Positions 1 through 8,148 of a DNA stretch of 64,000 nt are shown one piece after another. Location: the NCBI GenBank assembly GCA_013043165.1, contig JABDOQ010000082.1, positions 62,001 to 126,000 on the forward strand, given 5' to 3'. Every line of letters starts with the position of its first letter. Position 1 is the stretch's first letter. The notes beneath the pieces were generated by a model, which was not told where the DNA came from, did no database searches, and saw only the letters and a program-made list of their open reading frames with translations. The DNA is from Woeseiaceae bacterium (GTDB lineage: Bacteria > Pseudomonadota > Gammaproteobacteria > Steroidobacterales > Woeseiaceae). A program made the position numbers and the translations under genes.

Positions 1-861
1 GTTCCGGAGCTTGCCAACGAGCAGCACTATGACGTACCTGCGGAGTTCTTCGTGCAGGTGCTCGGTGAGAACCGCAAATACAGCTGCTGCCATTGGCCGG
101 CGGGCGTCACTACATTGGGTGAGGCGGAAGAAGCGGCGCTGCGCACAACGGTAGAGAGGGCTGCTATCCGGGACGGCATGAAAGTGCTTGACCTCGGTTG
201 TGGCTGGGGCTCGCTGTCACTATGGGTGGCGGAGCACTTTCCCAACGCGTCGGTGACCTCCGTTTCCAATTCCCAGTCACAGCGGGACTTCATTGTTTCG
301 GAAGCGGCCGCGCGAGGAATCCAAAATATCTCTGTATTCGTTTGTGACATGAACGACTTTGACGCGGGCGAGACATTTGACCGCATCGTCTCGGTCGAGA
401 TGTTTGAACACATGCGCAACTATCAGAAATTGTTCCGCCGAATCAACTCGTGGCTGGTGCCCGACGGCCGGTTCTTCATGCATATCTTCTGTCACCGCTC
501 GACGCCTTACGAGTACACCGACAAAGGCCCGAGCGACTGGATGAGCCGACACTTTTTTTCCGGCGGAATAATGCCGAGCGCCGAGCTGCCGTTGCTTTTC
601 CAGGAGGACCTGAATCTTGAGCAGCGCTGGTCCTGGAATGGCAATCACTATGCAAAGACCTGCCGTGCCTGGCTCGATCGCATGGATAGCCGGCGCAACG
701 CTGTAATGCCGATTCTCGCCGGCACCTACGGAGAGGCGGACGCCGGACGTTGGTGGATGCGCTGGCGCATGTTCTTCATGGCCTGCGAGGAGCTGTTTCG
801 ATTTAACCAGGGCAACGAATGGTTCGTTAGCCATTATTCCTTCATAAAGGCGGGTGCCTGA
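1..861 (+). CDS. CFA synthase-family SAM-dependent methyltransferase (5' partial)
   Basis: The reading frame is open from the first base, so the N-terminus lies outside the window; the track start at 52 is an internal GTG. The first codons read ANEQHYDVPAEFF, typical of the start of the methyltransferase domain in cyclopropane-fatty-acyl-phospholipid synthases. A SAM-binding glycine motif (VLDLGCGWGSL) follows, and the C-terminus is aromatic-rich. By family it should transfer a methyl or methylene group from SAM to membrane lipid acyl chains at the inner membrane face. It overlaps or abuts the DUF2878 gene and begins an apparent envelope-lipid operon with DUF2878, DUF6134 and a lipocalin. Family is clear; substrate is inferred. 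Confidence 0.85.
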   Translation, partial: VPELANEQHYDVPAEFFVQVLGENRKYSCCHWPAGVTTLGEAEEAALRTTVERAAIRDGMKVLDLGCGWGSLSLWVAEHFPNASVTSVSNSQSQRDFIVSEAAARGIQNISVFVCDMNDFDAGETFDRIVSVEMFEHMRNYQKLFRRINSWLVPDGRFFMHIFCHRSTPYEYTDKGPSDWMSRHFFSGGIMPSAELPLLFQEDLNLEQRWSWNGNHYAKTCRAWLDRMDSRRNAVMPILAGTYGEADAGRWWMRWRMFFMACEELFRFNQGNEWFVSHYSFIKAGA

Positions 862-862
862 T

Positions 863-1405
863 ATGGCCATGCTCATTAATTTTATAGCGTTCCAGGTTGG
901 CTGGTTTTCGTCAGTCATTGGTGCGGCGAAACAGATGCCGTGGCTCGGACCCGTTGTTCTTTTGGTCGTGCTCGCGATTCATATGAAGCAAGCGCGCCGA
1001 CCGCAGTTCGAATTGGGTTTGATCGTGGCGTGCGGCATTATCGGTTTGTTTTTCGATAGCCTGCTTGTCGCGGTCGGCTGGGTTTCCTATCCCTCGGGTC
1101 AGTTCAGCGCGTTTCTGGCGCCTTACTGGATCGTGACGATGTGGATGCTGTTTGGTACGACGCTCAATCTGTCGATGGGCTGGCTGAAAGGTCGTCCGAT
1201 ACTCGCGGCCGCTTTTGGCGCGATCGGTGGGCCAGCGTCCTACATAGCGGGCCAAAAACTCGGCGGAATTATTTTCCTGGACTACTATGCAGCGTTGCTC
1301 GCACTGTCTATTGGATGGGCTATATCAATGCCAATCCTGCTTGCCCTGTCAACAAGATTGGACGGCATTTCGGATGAGCTGGTGACACAAGAGATATCCG
1401 AATGA
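863..1405 (+). CDS. DUF2878 integral membrane protein
   Basis: A 180-residue protein made almost entirely of hydrophobic segments (about five or six), with the FQVGWFSSVIGA and LFFDSLLVAVGW patterns I associate with DUF2878. The track starts at GTG 854, inside the upstream gene; ATG 863 just after the upstream stop, or ATG 869, is more likely. Members are commonly found beside CFA-like methyltransferases and DUF1365/amine-oxidase genes, and the same neighbourhood occurs here. No catalytic residues can be pointed out and the biochemical role is unknown; a role in modified-lipid handling at the inner membrane is inference from context only. Confidence 0.75.
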   Translation: MAMLINFIAFQVGWFSSVIGAAKQMPWLGPVVLLVVLAIHMKQARRPQFELGLIVACGIIGLFFDSLLVAVGWVSYPSGQFSAFLAPYWIVTMWMLFGTTLNLSMGWLKGRPILAAAFGAIGGPASYIAGQKLGGIIFLDYYAALLALSIGWAISMPILLALSTRLDGISDELVTQEISE

Positions 1406-1440
1406 ACGCTTGTTTTCGTGTCAAAGGAGCTTTAATCGCT

Positions 1441-2094
1441 ATGGGTCGTATACAGGCATTCTGTTGGTCGTTTTTTGCCGTCTCGATCCTGGTGCTTCCG
1501 GTTACCACCAGCGCTTCGGCCACCAATTCGCAGAGCTGGGATTTTTCAGTGCTGCTCGATGGTGATAAAATCGGTTATCACCGATTTGAACTGACCGATA
1601 CGGGCGACGAGCGGCGCGTCACTAGCGAGGCGAAGTTCGATGTTCGCGTATTTTTCATCAACGCTTTCCGGTATCGGCATGAAAATACTGAGATTTGGTC
1701 GGACGGCTGCCTCAGGAAGATCGACGCCAGGACACAGGCGAACGGCAAGAAGCGCGCGGTCAGCGGCACCCAGGTGCAGGACGAGTTCATCGTCGACGAC
1801 GGCAGCGAGAAAAATGCGCTCTCCGACTGTGTCATGACCTTTGCCTATTGGGACCCTGACTTCCTGCAGCAACCGAAACTCCTGAACTCCCAGTCCGGTG
1901 AATACATCGACGTGGAGGTCGAACCACTCGGTAGTGAGCCGATAACCGTACGGGGCGAGGAAGTGGCTGCTTCCGCGTATCGACTAACTGCGGAGAAGAT
2001 GCAGTTAAAGTTATGGTACTCGACAGAAAACGAGTGGTTGGCACTCGAGTCGGTCGCCAAAGGCGGCCGGATAATTCGCTATGAGCTCACCTGA
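1441..2094 (+). CDS. DUF6134-like secreted protein
   Basis: The product begins with a Sec signal peptide (hydrophobic FFAVSILVLPVTTSASA), followed by a beta-rich region starting WDFSVLLDGDKIGYHRFEL. This resembles DUF6134 proteins, periplasmic single-domain proteins of unknown role. ATG 1441 has AAAGGAG 11 bases upstream and puts the signal peptide at the N-terminus. ATG 1402, which overlaps the upstream stop as ATGA, is the alternative and would add 13 residues. The gene lies between DUF2878 and a lipocalin in one direction with overlaps, so co-transcription is likely. No enzymatic motif is visible. Confidence 0.7.
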   Translation: MGRIQAFCWSFFAVSILVLPVTTSASATNSQSWDFSVLLDGDKIGYHRFELTDTGDERRVTSEAKFDVRVFFINAFRYRHENTEIWSDGCLRKIDARTQANGKKRAVSGTQVQDEFIVDDGSEKNALSDCVMTFAYWDPDFLQQPKLLNSQSGEYIDVEVEPLGSEPITVRGEEVAASAYRLTAEKMQLKLWYSTENEWLALESVAKGGRIIRYELT

Positions 2095-2095
2095 T

Positions 2096-2626
2096 ATGAA
2101 GAACACAAGTAAAATTCTATTCGTCGCAATTATGGCCTCTTTCCTGAGCGCCTGTGCGGCACGGGGACCAGAGATGAAGACCGTTGATTATGTGGACTTG
2201 GATCGCTTTATGGGGGATTGGTACGTCATTGCAAACATTCCCACGTTTCTCGAGAAGGGTGCTCACAATGCCGTCGAGTCCTATGCGCTGAATGACGATG
2301 GATCGATACAAACAACATTTACGTTCTTGAAAGACGGCTTCGACGGTAAGAAGAAGCAGTACAACCCCAAGGGCTTTGTTAGCGACACGAACACGAACGC
2401 AACGTGGGGAATGAGGTTCGTCTGGCCGATCAAGGCTGATTACCGAATCATCTACCTGGACGAAGACTATTCGCAGACCATCATTGCGCGCCAGAAGCGC
2501 GATTTCATCTGGATCATGGCGCGTACGCCGACGATTCCGGAAGAAGACTATCAACGAATGATCGCATTGGCTGAATCTGTCGGATACGACGTCAGCAAGA
2601 TCGAGCGTGTCCCGCAAAAATGGTAG
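2096..2626 (+). CDS. outer-membrane-type lipocalin lipoprotein (Blc-like)
   Basis: A 176-residue protein with a lipoprotein signal peptide ending in the lipobox LSAC and the lipocalin signature GDWYVIANIP near residue 45 of the precursor. A later conserved stretch (YRIIYLDEDYSQTII, then FIWIMARTP) fits the bacterial lipocalin Blc. By family it binds fatty acids or lysophospholipids on the outer membrane. ATG 2096 is preferred over track start 2081 because it puts positively charged residues directly before the hydrophobic core. It overlaps or abuts the DUF6134 gene and closes the envelope-lipid cluster. The size matches the family. Confidence 0.88.
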   Translation: MKNTSKILFVAIMASFLSACAARGPEMKTVDYVDLDRFMGDWYVIANIPTFLEKGAHNAVESYALNDDGSIQTTFTFLKDGFDGKKKQYNPKGFVSDTNTNATWGMRFVWPIKADYRIIYLDEDYSQTIIARQKRDFIWIMARTPTIPEEDYQRMIALAESVGYDVSKIERVPQKW

Positions 2627-2754
2627 GCAGTGGCGACAATAGAGAGATGCAGCGCTCGGTAAGTTGCTGCTGATCTCTTCAGTGCTCGGCTCCTGCTCCG
2701 CACATACCAGACCCAGGGGTTTCCTCAGACCCTGTATACAGCGATAATGCCTGC

Positions 2755-3132
2755 ATGCAGGGATTTGTCATTCGAATGCTCGTTGCGATGCTGGGTCTTT
2801 TTCTGGCATCGAAAGTCCTTCCCGGTGTCACCATCGTCGGCACCGGCACTTTTGTTTTGGCCGCGTTGCTACTCGGTCTTGTCAACGGCCTGGTTCGCCC
2901 GATTGCGTTTGTGCTGACGCTACCGATTACGATTGTTACGTTGGGGCTGTTCTTGTTCGTGCTGAACGCGGCGATGTTCGGTCTGGTTGCGGCGCTGCTG
3001 GAGAATTTCACCGTTGCGGGCTTCTGGTCCGCCTTGTTCGGCGCCATAATTGTGGGCATTACCAGCACCGTCGCTTCCTGGTACATCGGCCCGGACGGCA
3101 GGTACGAGGTGTTCGTCATTCGGCGCGACTAG
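2755..3132 (+). CDS. phage-holin-4-family small membrane protein
   Basis: A 125-residue protein with four hydrophobic helices and the typical LLGLVNGLVRPI and LPITIVTLGLFLFVLNA patterns of the Phage_holin_4_2 family (YvlD-like). Despite the family name, most chromosomal members are not phage lysis proteins and no phage gene is nearby. Its function is unknown. It sits 128 bases after the lipocalin and two bases before the dienelactone hydrolase gene, with which it is probably co-transcribed. Confidence 0.85.
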   Translation: MQGFVIRMLVAMLGLFLASKVLPGVTIVGTGTFVLAALLLGLVNGLVRPIAFVLTLPITIVTLGLFLFVLNAAMFGLVAALLENFTVAGFWSALFGAIIVGITSTVASWYIGPDGRYEVFVIRRD

Positions 3133-3134
3133 TT

Positions 3135-3857
3135 ATGGGCATTCGGAACCGCCTCATCGAATATCGCGACGGCGAAGTCTTGCTCGAAGGACAGCTGTCA
3201 TGGGATGACAGCATTCCCGGCCCGCGCCCGGGTATTCTGGTATCGCATGCCTGGTCTGGCCGTAGCGATTACGAGGATGGCAAAGCCAATGCGCTTGCCG
3301 GGCTCGGATACACGGCTTTTGCACTCGACCTGTACGGTAAGGGCGTGCGCGGCAGCAATCCCGAAGAGAATAGCGCGCTGATGCAGCCATTCCTCGCGGA
3401 TCGTGTAAAGCTGCAGCAGCGCCTGCTGCTGTCGCTGGCGACGTTACGCGCCCAGGATGAGGCAGATAGTGAGAAGATTGCCGCAATTGGATTTTGTTTT
3501 GGCGGCCTCTGTGTTCTGGATATTGCACGAACGGGCGAGGATCTCGCCGGTGTTGCAAGCTTTCACGGCTTGCTCGCTGCGCCGGGCAACACCGCGGGAA
3601 ACAGGATAAAAGCGAAAGTGCTCGCGCTGCACGGCTGGGATGATCCGATGGCGACTCCCGACAGCGTGATCGAACTATCGAAGGAACTGACGTCAATGGG
3701 TGCAGACTGGCAGCTGCATGCTTATGGAAATACAGTGCATGCCTTTACCAATCCAGCGGCTAATGACAAGGCTATGGGCACCGTCTATGATGCGGACGCG
3801 GATCGACGTTCGTGGATCGCAATGCAGAATTACCTGGCAGAACTGTTTAACGCGTAA
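3135..3857 (+). CDS. dienelactone hydrolase family protein
   Basis: A 240-residue cytoplasmic alpha/beta hydrolase. The nucleophile elbow GFCFGG carries Cys121, as in dienelactone hydrolases, rather than serine. The acid is in HGWDDPM (Asp169/170) and the histidine in NTVHAFTNP (about residue 202), giving a complete Cys-Asp-His triad. The family hydrolyses dienelactones or related esters; the true substrate here is not predictable because no aromatic-degradation genes are adjacent. ATG 3135 lies two bases after the holin-like gene's stop. Length is as expected for the family. Confidence 0.88.
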   Translation: MGIRNRLIEYRDGEVLLEGQLSWDDSIPGPRPGILVSHAWSGRSDYEDGKANALAGLGYTAFALDLYGKGVRGSNPEENSALMQPFLADRVKLQQRLLLSLATLRAQDEADSEKIAAIGFCFGGLCVLDIARTGEDLAGVASFHGLLAAPGNTAGNRIKAKVLALHGWDDPMATPDSVIELSKELTSMGADWQLHAYGNTVHAFTNPAANDKAMGTVYDADADRRSWIAMQNYLAELFNA

Positions 3858-3875
3858 CCCGCGCGGGAGAAAAAC

Positions 3876-5597
3876 GTGCAGCAATCGACTCTACTGGCGG
3901 TCGTGATTTTGGCGACGGCCTTCGCGGCGTGCAGCGAGCCGGCTGAAACGCCGGCCACGACGACTGAAAAGCCGCCTGCACGGCCCCCGGGTATGGCAGG
4001 CGGAAACCCGGCAGCCGAGAAGGCCGCACAGCAAATACAGGGCGACTACATGCGTGGCATTGTCGCCGAGATTTCCGACGACCGGTATGAAGGTCGCGGC
4101 CCAGGGACGCGTGGCGACGTCGCCGCGCGCAAGTACCTGGCCGGGCAGATGGCCGCGCTGGGACTGCAGCCGGGTGCCGAAGACGGTACGTGGGAGCAAC
4201 CCTTCGACCTCGTCGGAATCAATGCGTCGCAACCCGAGACCTGGACATTCAAAGCCAAAGACGTGTCGTTGGCGTTGAAACAGTGGGATCAGTTCATCGT
4301 TGGCAGCGGTGTGCAGGAGGAGAAAGCCGCGATCAATGACGCCGAGCTTGTCTTTGTTGGCTACGGTATCCAGGCGCCGGAATACGACTGGGACGACTAT
4401 AAAGGGGTGGATCTGAAGGGCAAGGTCCTGCTCATGATGAACAACGATCCGGACTGGGATCCAGAGCTCTTTGGCGGCGAGACGCGACTTTGGTACGGCC
4501 GCTGGGACTACAAATACCTGAGCGCGGCCCGACAGGGGGCGGCAGGCGCGATCATTATTCACACGACACCTTCAGCAGGTTATCCGTTCCAGGTCGTGCA
4601 AACGTCCTGGACCGGAGTCCAGTTCGAGCTGCCGGCCGGCGACGAGCCGCGCAGCCAGATTAATGCGTGGGTCACGGAGGACTCGGCGCGCGATCTCGTG
4701 CGCATGGCTGGGCTTGATCTGGATGAGCTTCGCGAAGCGGCATTCAACCGGGATTTCCAACCAGTGCCGCTCGGCGTTACGACCTCGATCGACATGAACG
4801 TGGATCTGCAGCGCGTGCAGTCGGCCAACGTACTCGGCTTGATTCCGGGCAGTGACCCGGCGTTAAGCGGCGAGGCGGTCATCTACACGGCGCATCACGA
4901 TCATCTCGGCATTGGCACGCCTAATGACGACGGCGACGCCATCTATAACGGTGCTTTGGACAATGCCAGCGGCGTGGCGCAAATACTCGCGATTGCCAGG
5001 GCAATCAAAGCGTTGCCCGCGGCGCCTCGACGCTCAATTGTCATTGCACTGGTTGGTGCCGAGGAACAAGGTCTGCTCGGCTCAGAGTACTATGCCGCAA
5101 ATCCGACGTTTGCACCGGGGAAGATCGCCGCGAACCTGAATTACGACGGTGGCAACATCTGGGGCCACACTCACGATGTGACATACATTGGTCTGGGTAA
5201 ATCGTCGATCGACGAGATCATGTTACTGATCGCACAAGAGCAGGGACGTGTCGTCAAGCCCGATCAATTCGCGGACAAAGGCTATTTCTACCGTTCCGAC
5301 CAGTTCAGTTTTGCAAAAATCGGCGTACCTGCGATGTACCTTGATACCGGTACGGACTTCGTTGATCGTCCGGCAGATTGGGGTCGCCAACAGCAGGATC
5401 ACTACACTGAAGTTGATTACCACCAGCCCTCGGACGAATATGAACCAGGCTGGAATTTCGACGGTATGGTCGAGGACGCGCTGTTGGGGTTTTGGACCGG
5501 GCTGGCCATTGCCAATGCTGACGAAATGCCGAGCTGGAACGCGGGAGACGAATTTGAGGCAGCCCGCCTCGACGCAATTAATGCGATCGACGACTAG
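3876..5597 (+). CDS. M28 family zinc aminopeptidase, lipoprotein, with PA domain
   Basis: A 573-residue exported metallopeptidase. The N-terminus is a lipoprotein signal with lipobox FAAC, followed by a Pro/Thr-rich linker. A protease-associated (PA) insert spans roughly residues 140-260. The M28 metal ligands are visible in order: HHDHLG, then LDNASG, then GAEEQG, an NYDGGN segment, and a late DHYTEVDYHQPSDEY. All residues expected for a two-zinc peptidase appear present. It should trim peptides in the periplasm or at the outer membrane. It stands alone between the hydrolase gene and a convergent AAA gene, with about 25 bases between stops. Confidence 0.9.
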   Translation: MQQSTLLAVVILATAFAACSEPAETPATTTEKPPARPPGMAGGNPAAEKAAQQIQGDYMRGIVAEISDDRYEGRGPGTRGDVAARKYLAGQMAALGLQPGAEDGTWEQPFDLVGINASQPETWTFKAKDVSLALKQWDQFIVGSGVQEEKAAINDAELVFVGYGIQAPEYDWDDYKGVDLKGKVLLMMNNDPDWDPELFGGETRLWYGRWDYKYLSAARQGAAGAIIIHTTPSAGYPFQVVQTSWTGVQFELPAGDEPRSQINAWVTEDSARDLVRMAGLDLDELREAAFNRDFQPVPLGVTTSIDMNVDLQRVQSANVLGLIPGSDPALSGEAVIYTAHHDHLGIGTPNDDGDAIYNGALDNASGVAQILAIARAIKALPAAPRRSIVIALVGAEEQGLLGSEYYAANPTFAPGKIAANLNYDGGNIWGHTHDVTYIGLGKSSIDEIMLLIAQEQGRVVKPDQFADKGYFYRSDQFSFAKIGVPAMYLDTGTDFVDRPADWGRQQQDHYTEVDYHQPSDEYEPGWNFDGMVEDALLGFWTGLAIANADEMPSWNAGDEFEAARLDAINAIDD

Positions 5598-5622
5598 TTC
5601 GTTCCAGCGCCTGCGTGGCAAT

Positions 5623-7902
5623 CTACGAGCGGCGGAAACGGCTGAAAAAACCGGCCTTGCCCTGTTCTTCAGGCTCGTCTTTTGGTTCCGGGGGGACCTT
5701 GAGCGCCTTCAGCGTCTGCGTTATCGAAGTATTTATTTGATCCTCGATCGGTTTCGGCGGATCGATTTCTCCCGACCCGGTAGCCTTTGATGCTGCAGGT
5801 TTGCGCGGTGTTGAATGCTGGTCGGCATTCAAAGCGCGCACCGTCTTTAAGCGCTGCGAGGCGGATAGATCCGGTCCGGAATTGGGAACGGACTGTTTCG
5901 TTTCCAGGTAAATCTCTTCGGCGAGGTCAGGAACAACAGGAGCGGGCGTCGGCGATGCTTCCTGCTCGAGCGTCAATGCTTCCGGCTCAAGCTGCGGTAT
6001 GTCGGGCTCAAGCTGCGGTATGTCGGGCTCCAGCTGTGGCGTATCCGGCTCGAGCTGTATGGCGTCGTTCGCCGACTCATCTTTGGGCGGATTGGCACGA
6101 ATCTGCGCGGCGATCATGCTGATCCCGGATCCAAACAAGGTCTCGGCCATTTTGTCGTCAATGTCGTCAAGCGTTTTTGCGTTGCCGATTTCCCGGGCGA
6201 TCTTGTCCAGCTCGACCTGCGACTTCGTGCTTTCCGGCGGCAGAATATCCGAAGGTTCCTCAATCAGTAGGTCCCCGATGCCGGTTTCGATGGATTTGTC
6301 CAGGATGATTTCCGGGATCGCTTCTTGCTCTCCGACGCTGTCCGAGGGTTCGTCGGGGGCCGCCGGGGTTTCACCGGGTTTGTCCACCGTTACCCCATGC
6401 GCGAAGGCCATTGCTTGTTCAAGTGCATCAAGATCGGGTTTGAGTTCGGCCAACGTCGGGTCACGATCCCACTCGGGTGTGTCGCCGGTAGCAGCATCTT
6501 CGGCGGCAGGTTCGGGTGGCACTTCCGATTTTGGCTCGCTTTCGGCGACCACTGAAACTGGTTCGAGTTCGAGCTCAGGGATGGACTCCGCGACGGGTTC
6601 GGGTTCGGGTTCCGGTTCGGGCACTTGTGCGTGCTCCGCGATGACCTCGGCAACCGGTTCCGGCTCGAGTTCAGGAATAATCTCGGCGACGGGTTCCGGT
6701 TCGAGTTCAGGAATAATCTCGGTAACCGACTCGAAGTCAGGTCCGGGCTCCGCAACGAGTTCCGGGATCTCTTCCGCCTGGTCGTCCGGAAGCGTTGCGA
6801 ATTGCGGTGCAAGGGTCTTCAGATCCGGCAGCGTATCCTGAATCAGGTGCGGAATGTCGTCATCCTCCTCCGGAGGTTCTTTTGCGTCGTCGGCTAATAC
6901 AACTACGGGCTGCGTTTCACCGGCCTTGGCCGACTCTGACTCCGGCGTCGTCGTCGCGTCGGGTGCGACGTCGACGACAGGCTCTGGCTCGGGCGCTGCT
7001 TCGGGTGCGGCCGCCACGACAGGTTCTGGCTCGGGCGCTGCTTCGGGTGCGGCCGCCACGACCGGCTCCGGGATGGAGAAATCGAAGTCGTCGGCACTGA
7101 GCCCGAATTCATCGGATGCGACTGTCGCAATCAGCGTTGCAGGTATGGTTGGGATACGCTGGCCGGCAGCCGCCACCAAAGTAGACTCGAGCAGGTTGTT
7201 TGCGATTCTGGGAACCCCGTTGCTGAGCACGTGTAGCAGCTCGGCCGACCTCGCGTCAAAAATATGTTCGAAATCGGCGCCAGCCTGTCGGAATCCATGT
7301 ATCAGGTAGCCGCGAAGTTCGGCGACACAAAGTGATGAAATCGTATGACGTTGCCGAACGCGTTGCTGCAACTGTGCGACTTCGGGGTCCTGCATGAATT
7401 GAGGCAGGCGTTCGTCGCCCATCACGATAATGCTGGCACCGTCGGAATCGCCGGCGTCGGAAGCCGTCAGCGCCTCCAGCTCAGCCAGTGTTTCGGCGCC
7501 TGTGCGCAAGCCATCTTCGACAACGATGAAAACCCGAACTTGCGCATCCTGTAATTCCTTCAGTTTTCTTCGAAGCGCCGCGAATCGCTGAATGGTCCCG
7601 TTCGGCCGGTCTTTGACGCCCAATACGATGAGCAGCGATTCCAGTACGTCGCTGCTTTTCATTTCCATGCGGCCTACACGAATCGTCTTGTACTTGGTGC
7701 CAAGCCCCTCAAGCGCGCGGTGAACCAGCGTCGTCTTGCCCGTGCCGACGGGTCCTGAAACGGTAACGACGGCATCCTGGGCGGCCAGCGCCTTTCTGAA
7801 GCCCGCCATGGTCTTGGCAGTCTGGGGCCCGACGAAAACATCGCTACCGGTCGCCTGTGCGGGGAAGGGGCGCTTGTTGAAGCCAAAATGTCGTTCGTAC
7901 AT
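5623..7902 (-). CDS. ExeA-like AAA ATPase with long acidic Pro/Glu-repeat tail
   Basis: ATG 7902 (MYERHFGFNKRPF) matches the usual start of ExeA/GspA-type ATPases; the track start at 7932 adds ten unlikely residues. Walker A GPVGTGKTT lies near residue 55, a Walker B-like hydrophobic strand ends in VVED, and the AAA core ends near residue 270. The rest, almost 500 residues, is low-complexity and acidic, with EPEPVVAAAPEAAP, IIPELEPEPVAE and PQLEPDI repeats, ending in a short basic GFFSRFRRS. ExeA-like ATPases usually help assemble secretins or pili; no secretion genes are adjacent. No transmembrane helix or peptidoglycan-binding domain is evident, so the acidic tail replaces the usual C-terminal half. 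Function beyond ATPase is inferred. Confidence 0.8.
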   Translation of the reverse strand: MYERHFGFNKRPFPAQATGSDVFVGPQTAKTMAGFRKALAAQDAVVTVSGPVGTGKTTLVHRALEGLGTKYKTIRVGRMEMKSSDVLESLLIVLGVKDRPNGTIQRFAALRRKLKELQDAQVRVFIVVEDGLRTGAETLAELEALTASDAGDSDGASIIVMGDERLPQFMQDPEVAQLQQRVRQRHTISSLCVAELRGYLIHGFRQAGADFEHIFDARSAELLHVLSNGVPRIANNLLESTLVAAAGQRIPTIPATLIATVASDEFGLSADDFDFSIPEPVVAAAPEAAPEPEPVVAAAPEAAPEPEPVVDVAPDATTTPESESAKAGETQPVVVLADDAKEPPEEDDDIPHLIQDTLPDLKTLAPQFATLPDDQAEEIPELVAEPGPDFESVTEIIPELEPEPVAEIIPELEPEPVAEVIAEHAQVPEPEPEPEPVAESIPELELEPVSVVAESEPKSEVPPEPAAEDAATGDTPEWDRDPTLAELKPDLDALEQAMAFAHGVTVDKPGETPAAPDEPSDSVGEQEAIPEIILDKSIETGIGDLLIEEPSDILPPESTKSQVELDKIAREIGNAKTLDDIDDKMAETLFGSGISMIAAQIRANPPKDESANDAIQLEPDTPQLEPDIPQLEPDIPQLEPEALTLEQEASPTPAPVVPDLAEEIYLETKQSVPNSGPDLSASQRLKTVRALNADQHSTPRKPAASKATGSGEIDPPKPIEDQINTSITQTLKALKVPPEPKDEPEEQGKAGFFSRFRRS
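5984..6067. repeat. 21-bp tandem coding repeat
   Basis: Four 21-bp units starting GGCTCAAGCTGCGG lie in tandem inside the ExeA-like gene. The first two are identical and the last two have diverged. They encode the PQLEPDI heptads of the acidic tail and probably arose by slippage. Confidence 0.8.
6976..7059. repeat. 42-bp tandem coding repeat
   Basis: Two adjacent 42-bp units, differing at a single base, encode consecutive EPEPVVAAAPEAAP blocks of the ExeA-like ATPase tail. Partial copies flank them. The near-identity at nucleotide level points to a recent duplication. Confidence 0.85.
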
Positions 7903-8148
7903 GGCGGTTCGATCACCTTGTTGCTTTGCCAAAATCTTCTGGCAGCCTTACGAGACAGTCAGTCTGGGTTCAAATCGGCTGAATTTCATGGAGTTATGTC
8001 ACAAAAATGGACCTTCGGCTGGATTCTCTAGAGGCTCATCCCAAATCCGGGTGAAACGAATAAATGCCTGATTTCGTGGTCAAAAACCGTCAGAATACGC
8101 GCCTGGCCGGAGCCTGGGACTAATCAAGTAGGTAGGAGACCACGACAC

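Noticed and set aside
277-918. 213-aa minus ORF
   Set aside because: Shadow of the CFA-like methyltransferase gene in a high-GC sequence.
2755-3132. Holin-like gene as a sign of prophage
   Set aside because: The family is widespread on chromosomes, and no endolysin, structural or integrase gene is nearby.
5984-7059. Repeat-rich region as a CRISPR array
   Set aside because: Repeats are in tandem without spacers, stay in frame and encode the acidic tail of the ATPase.
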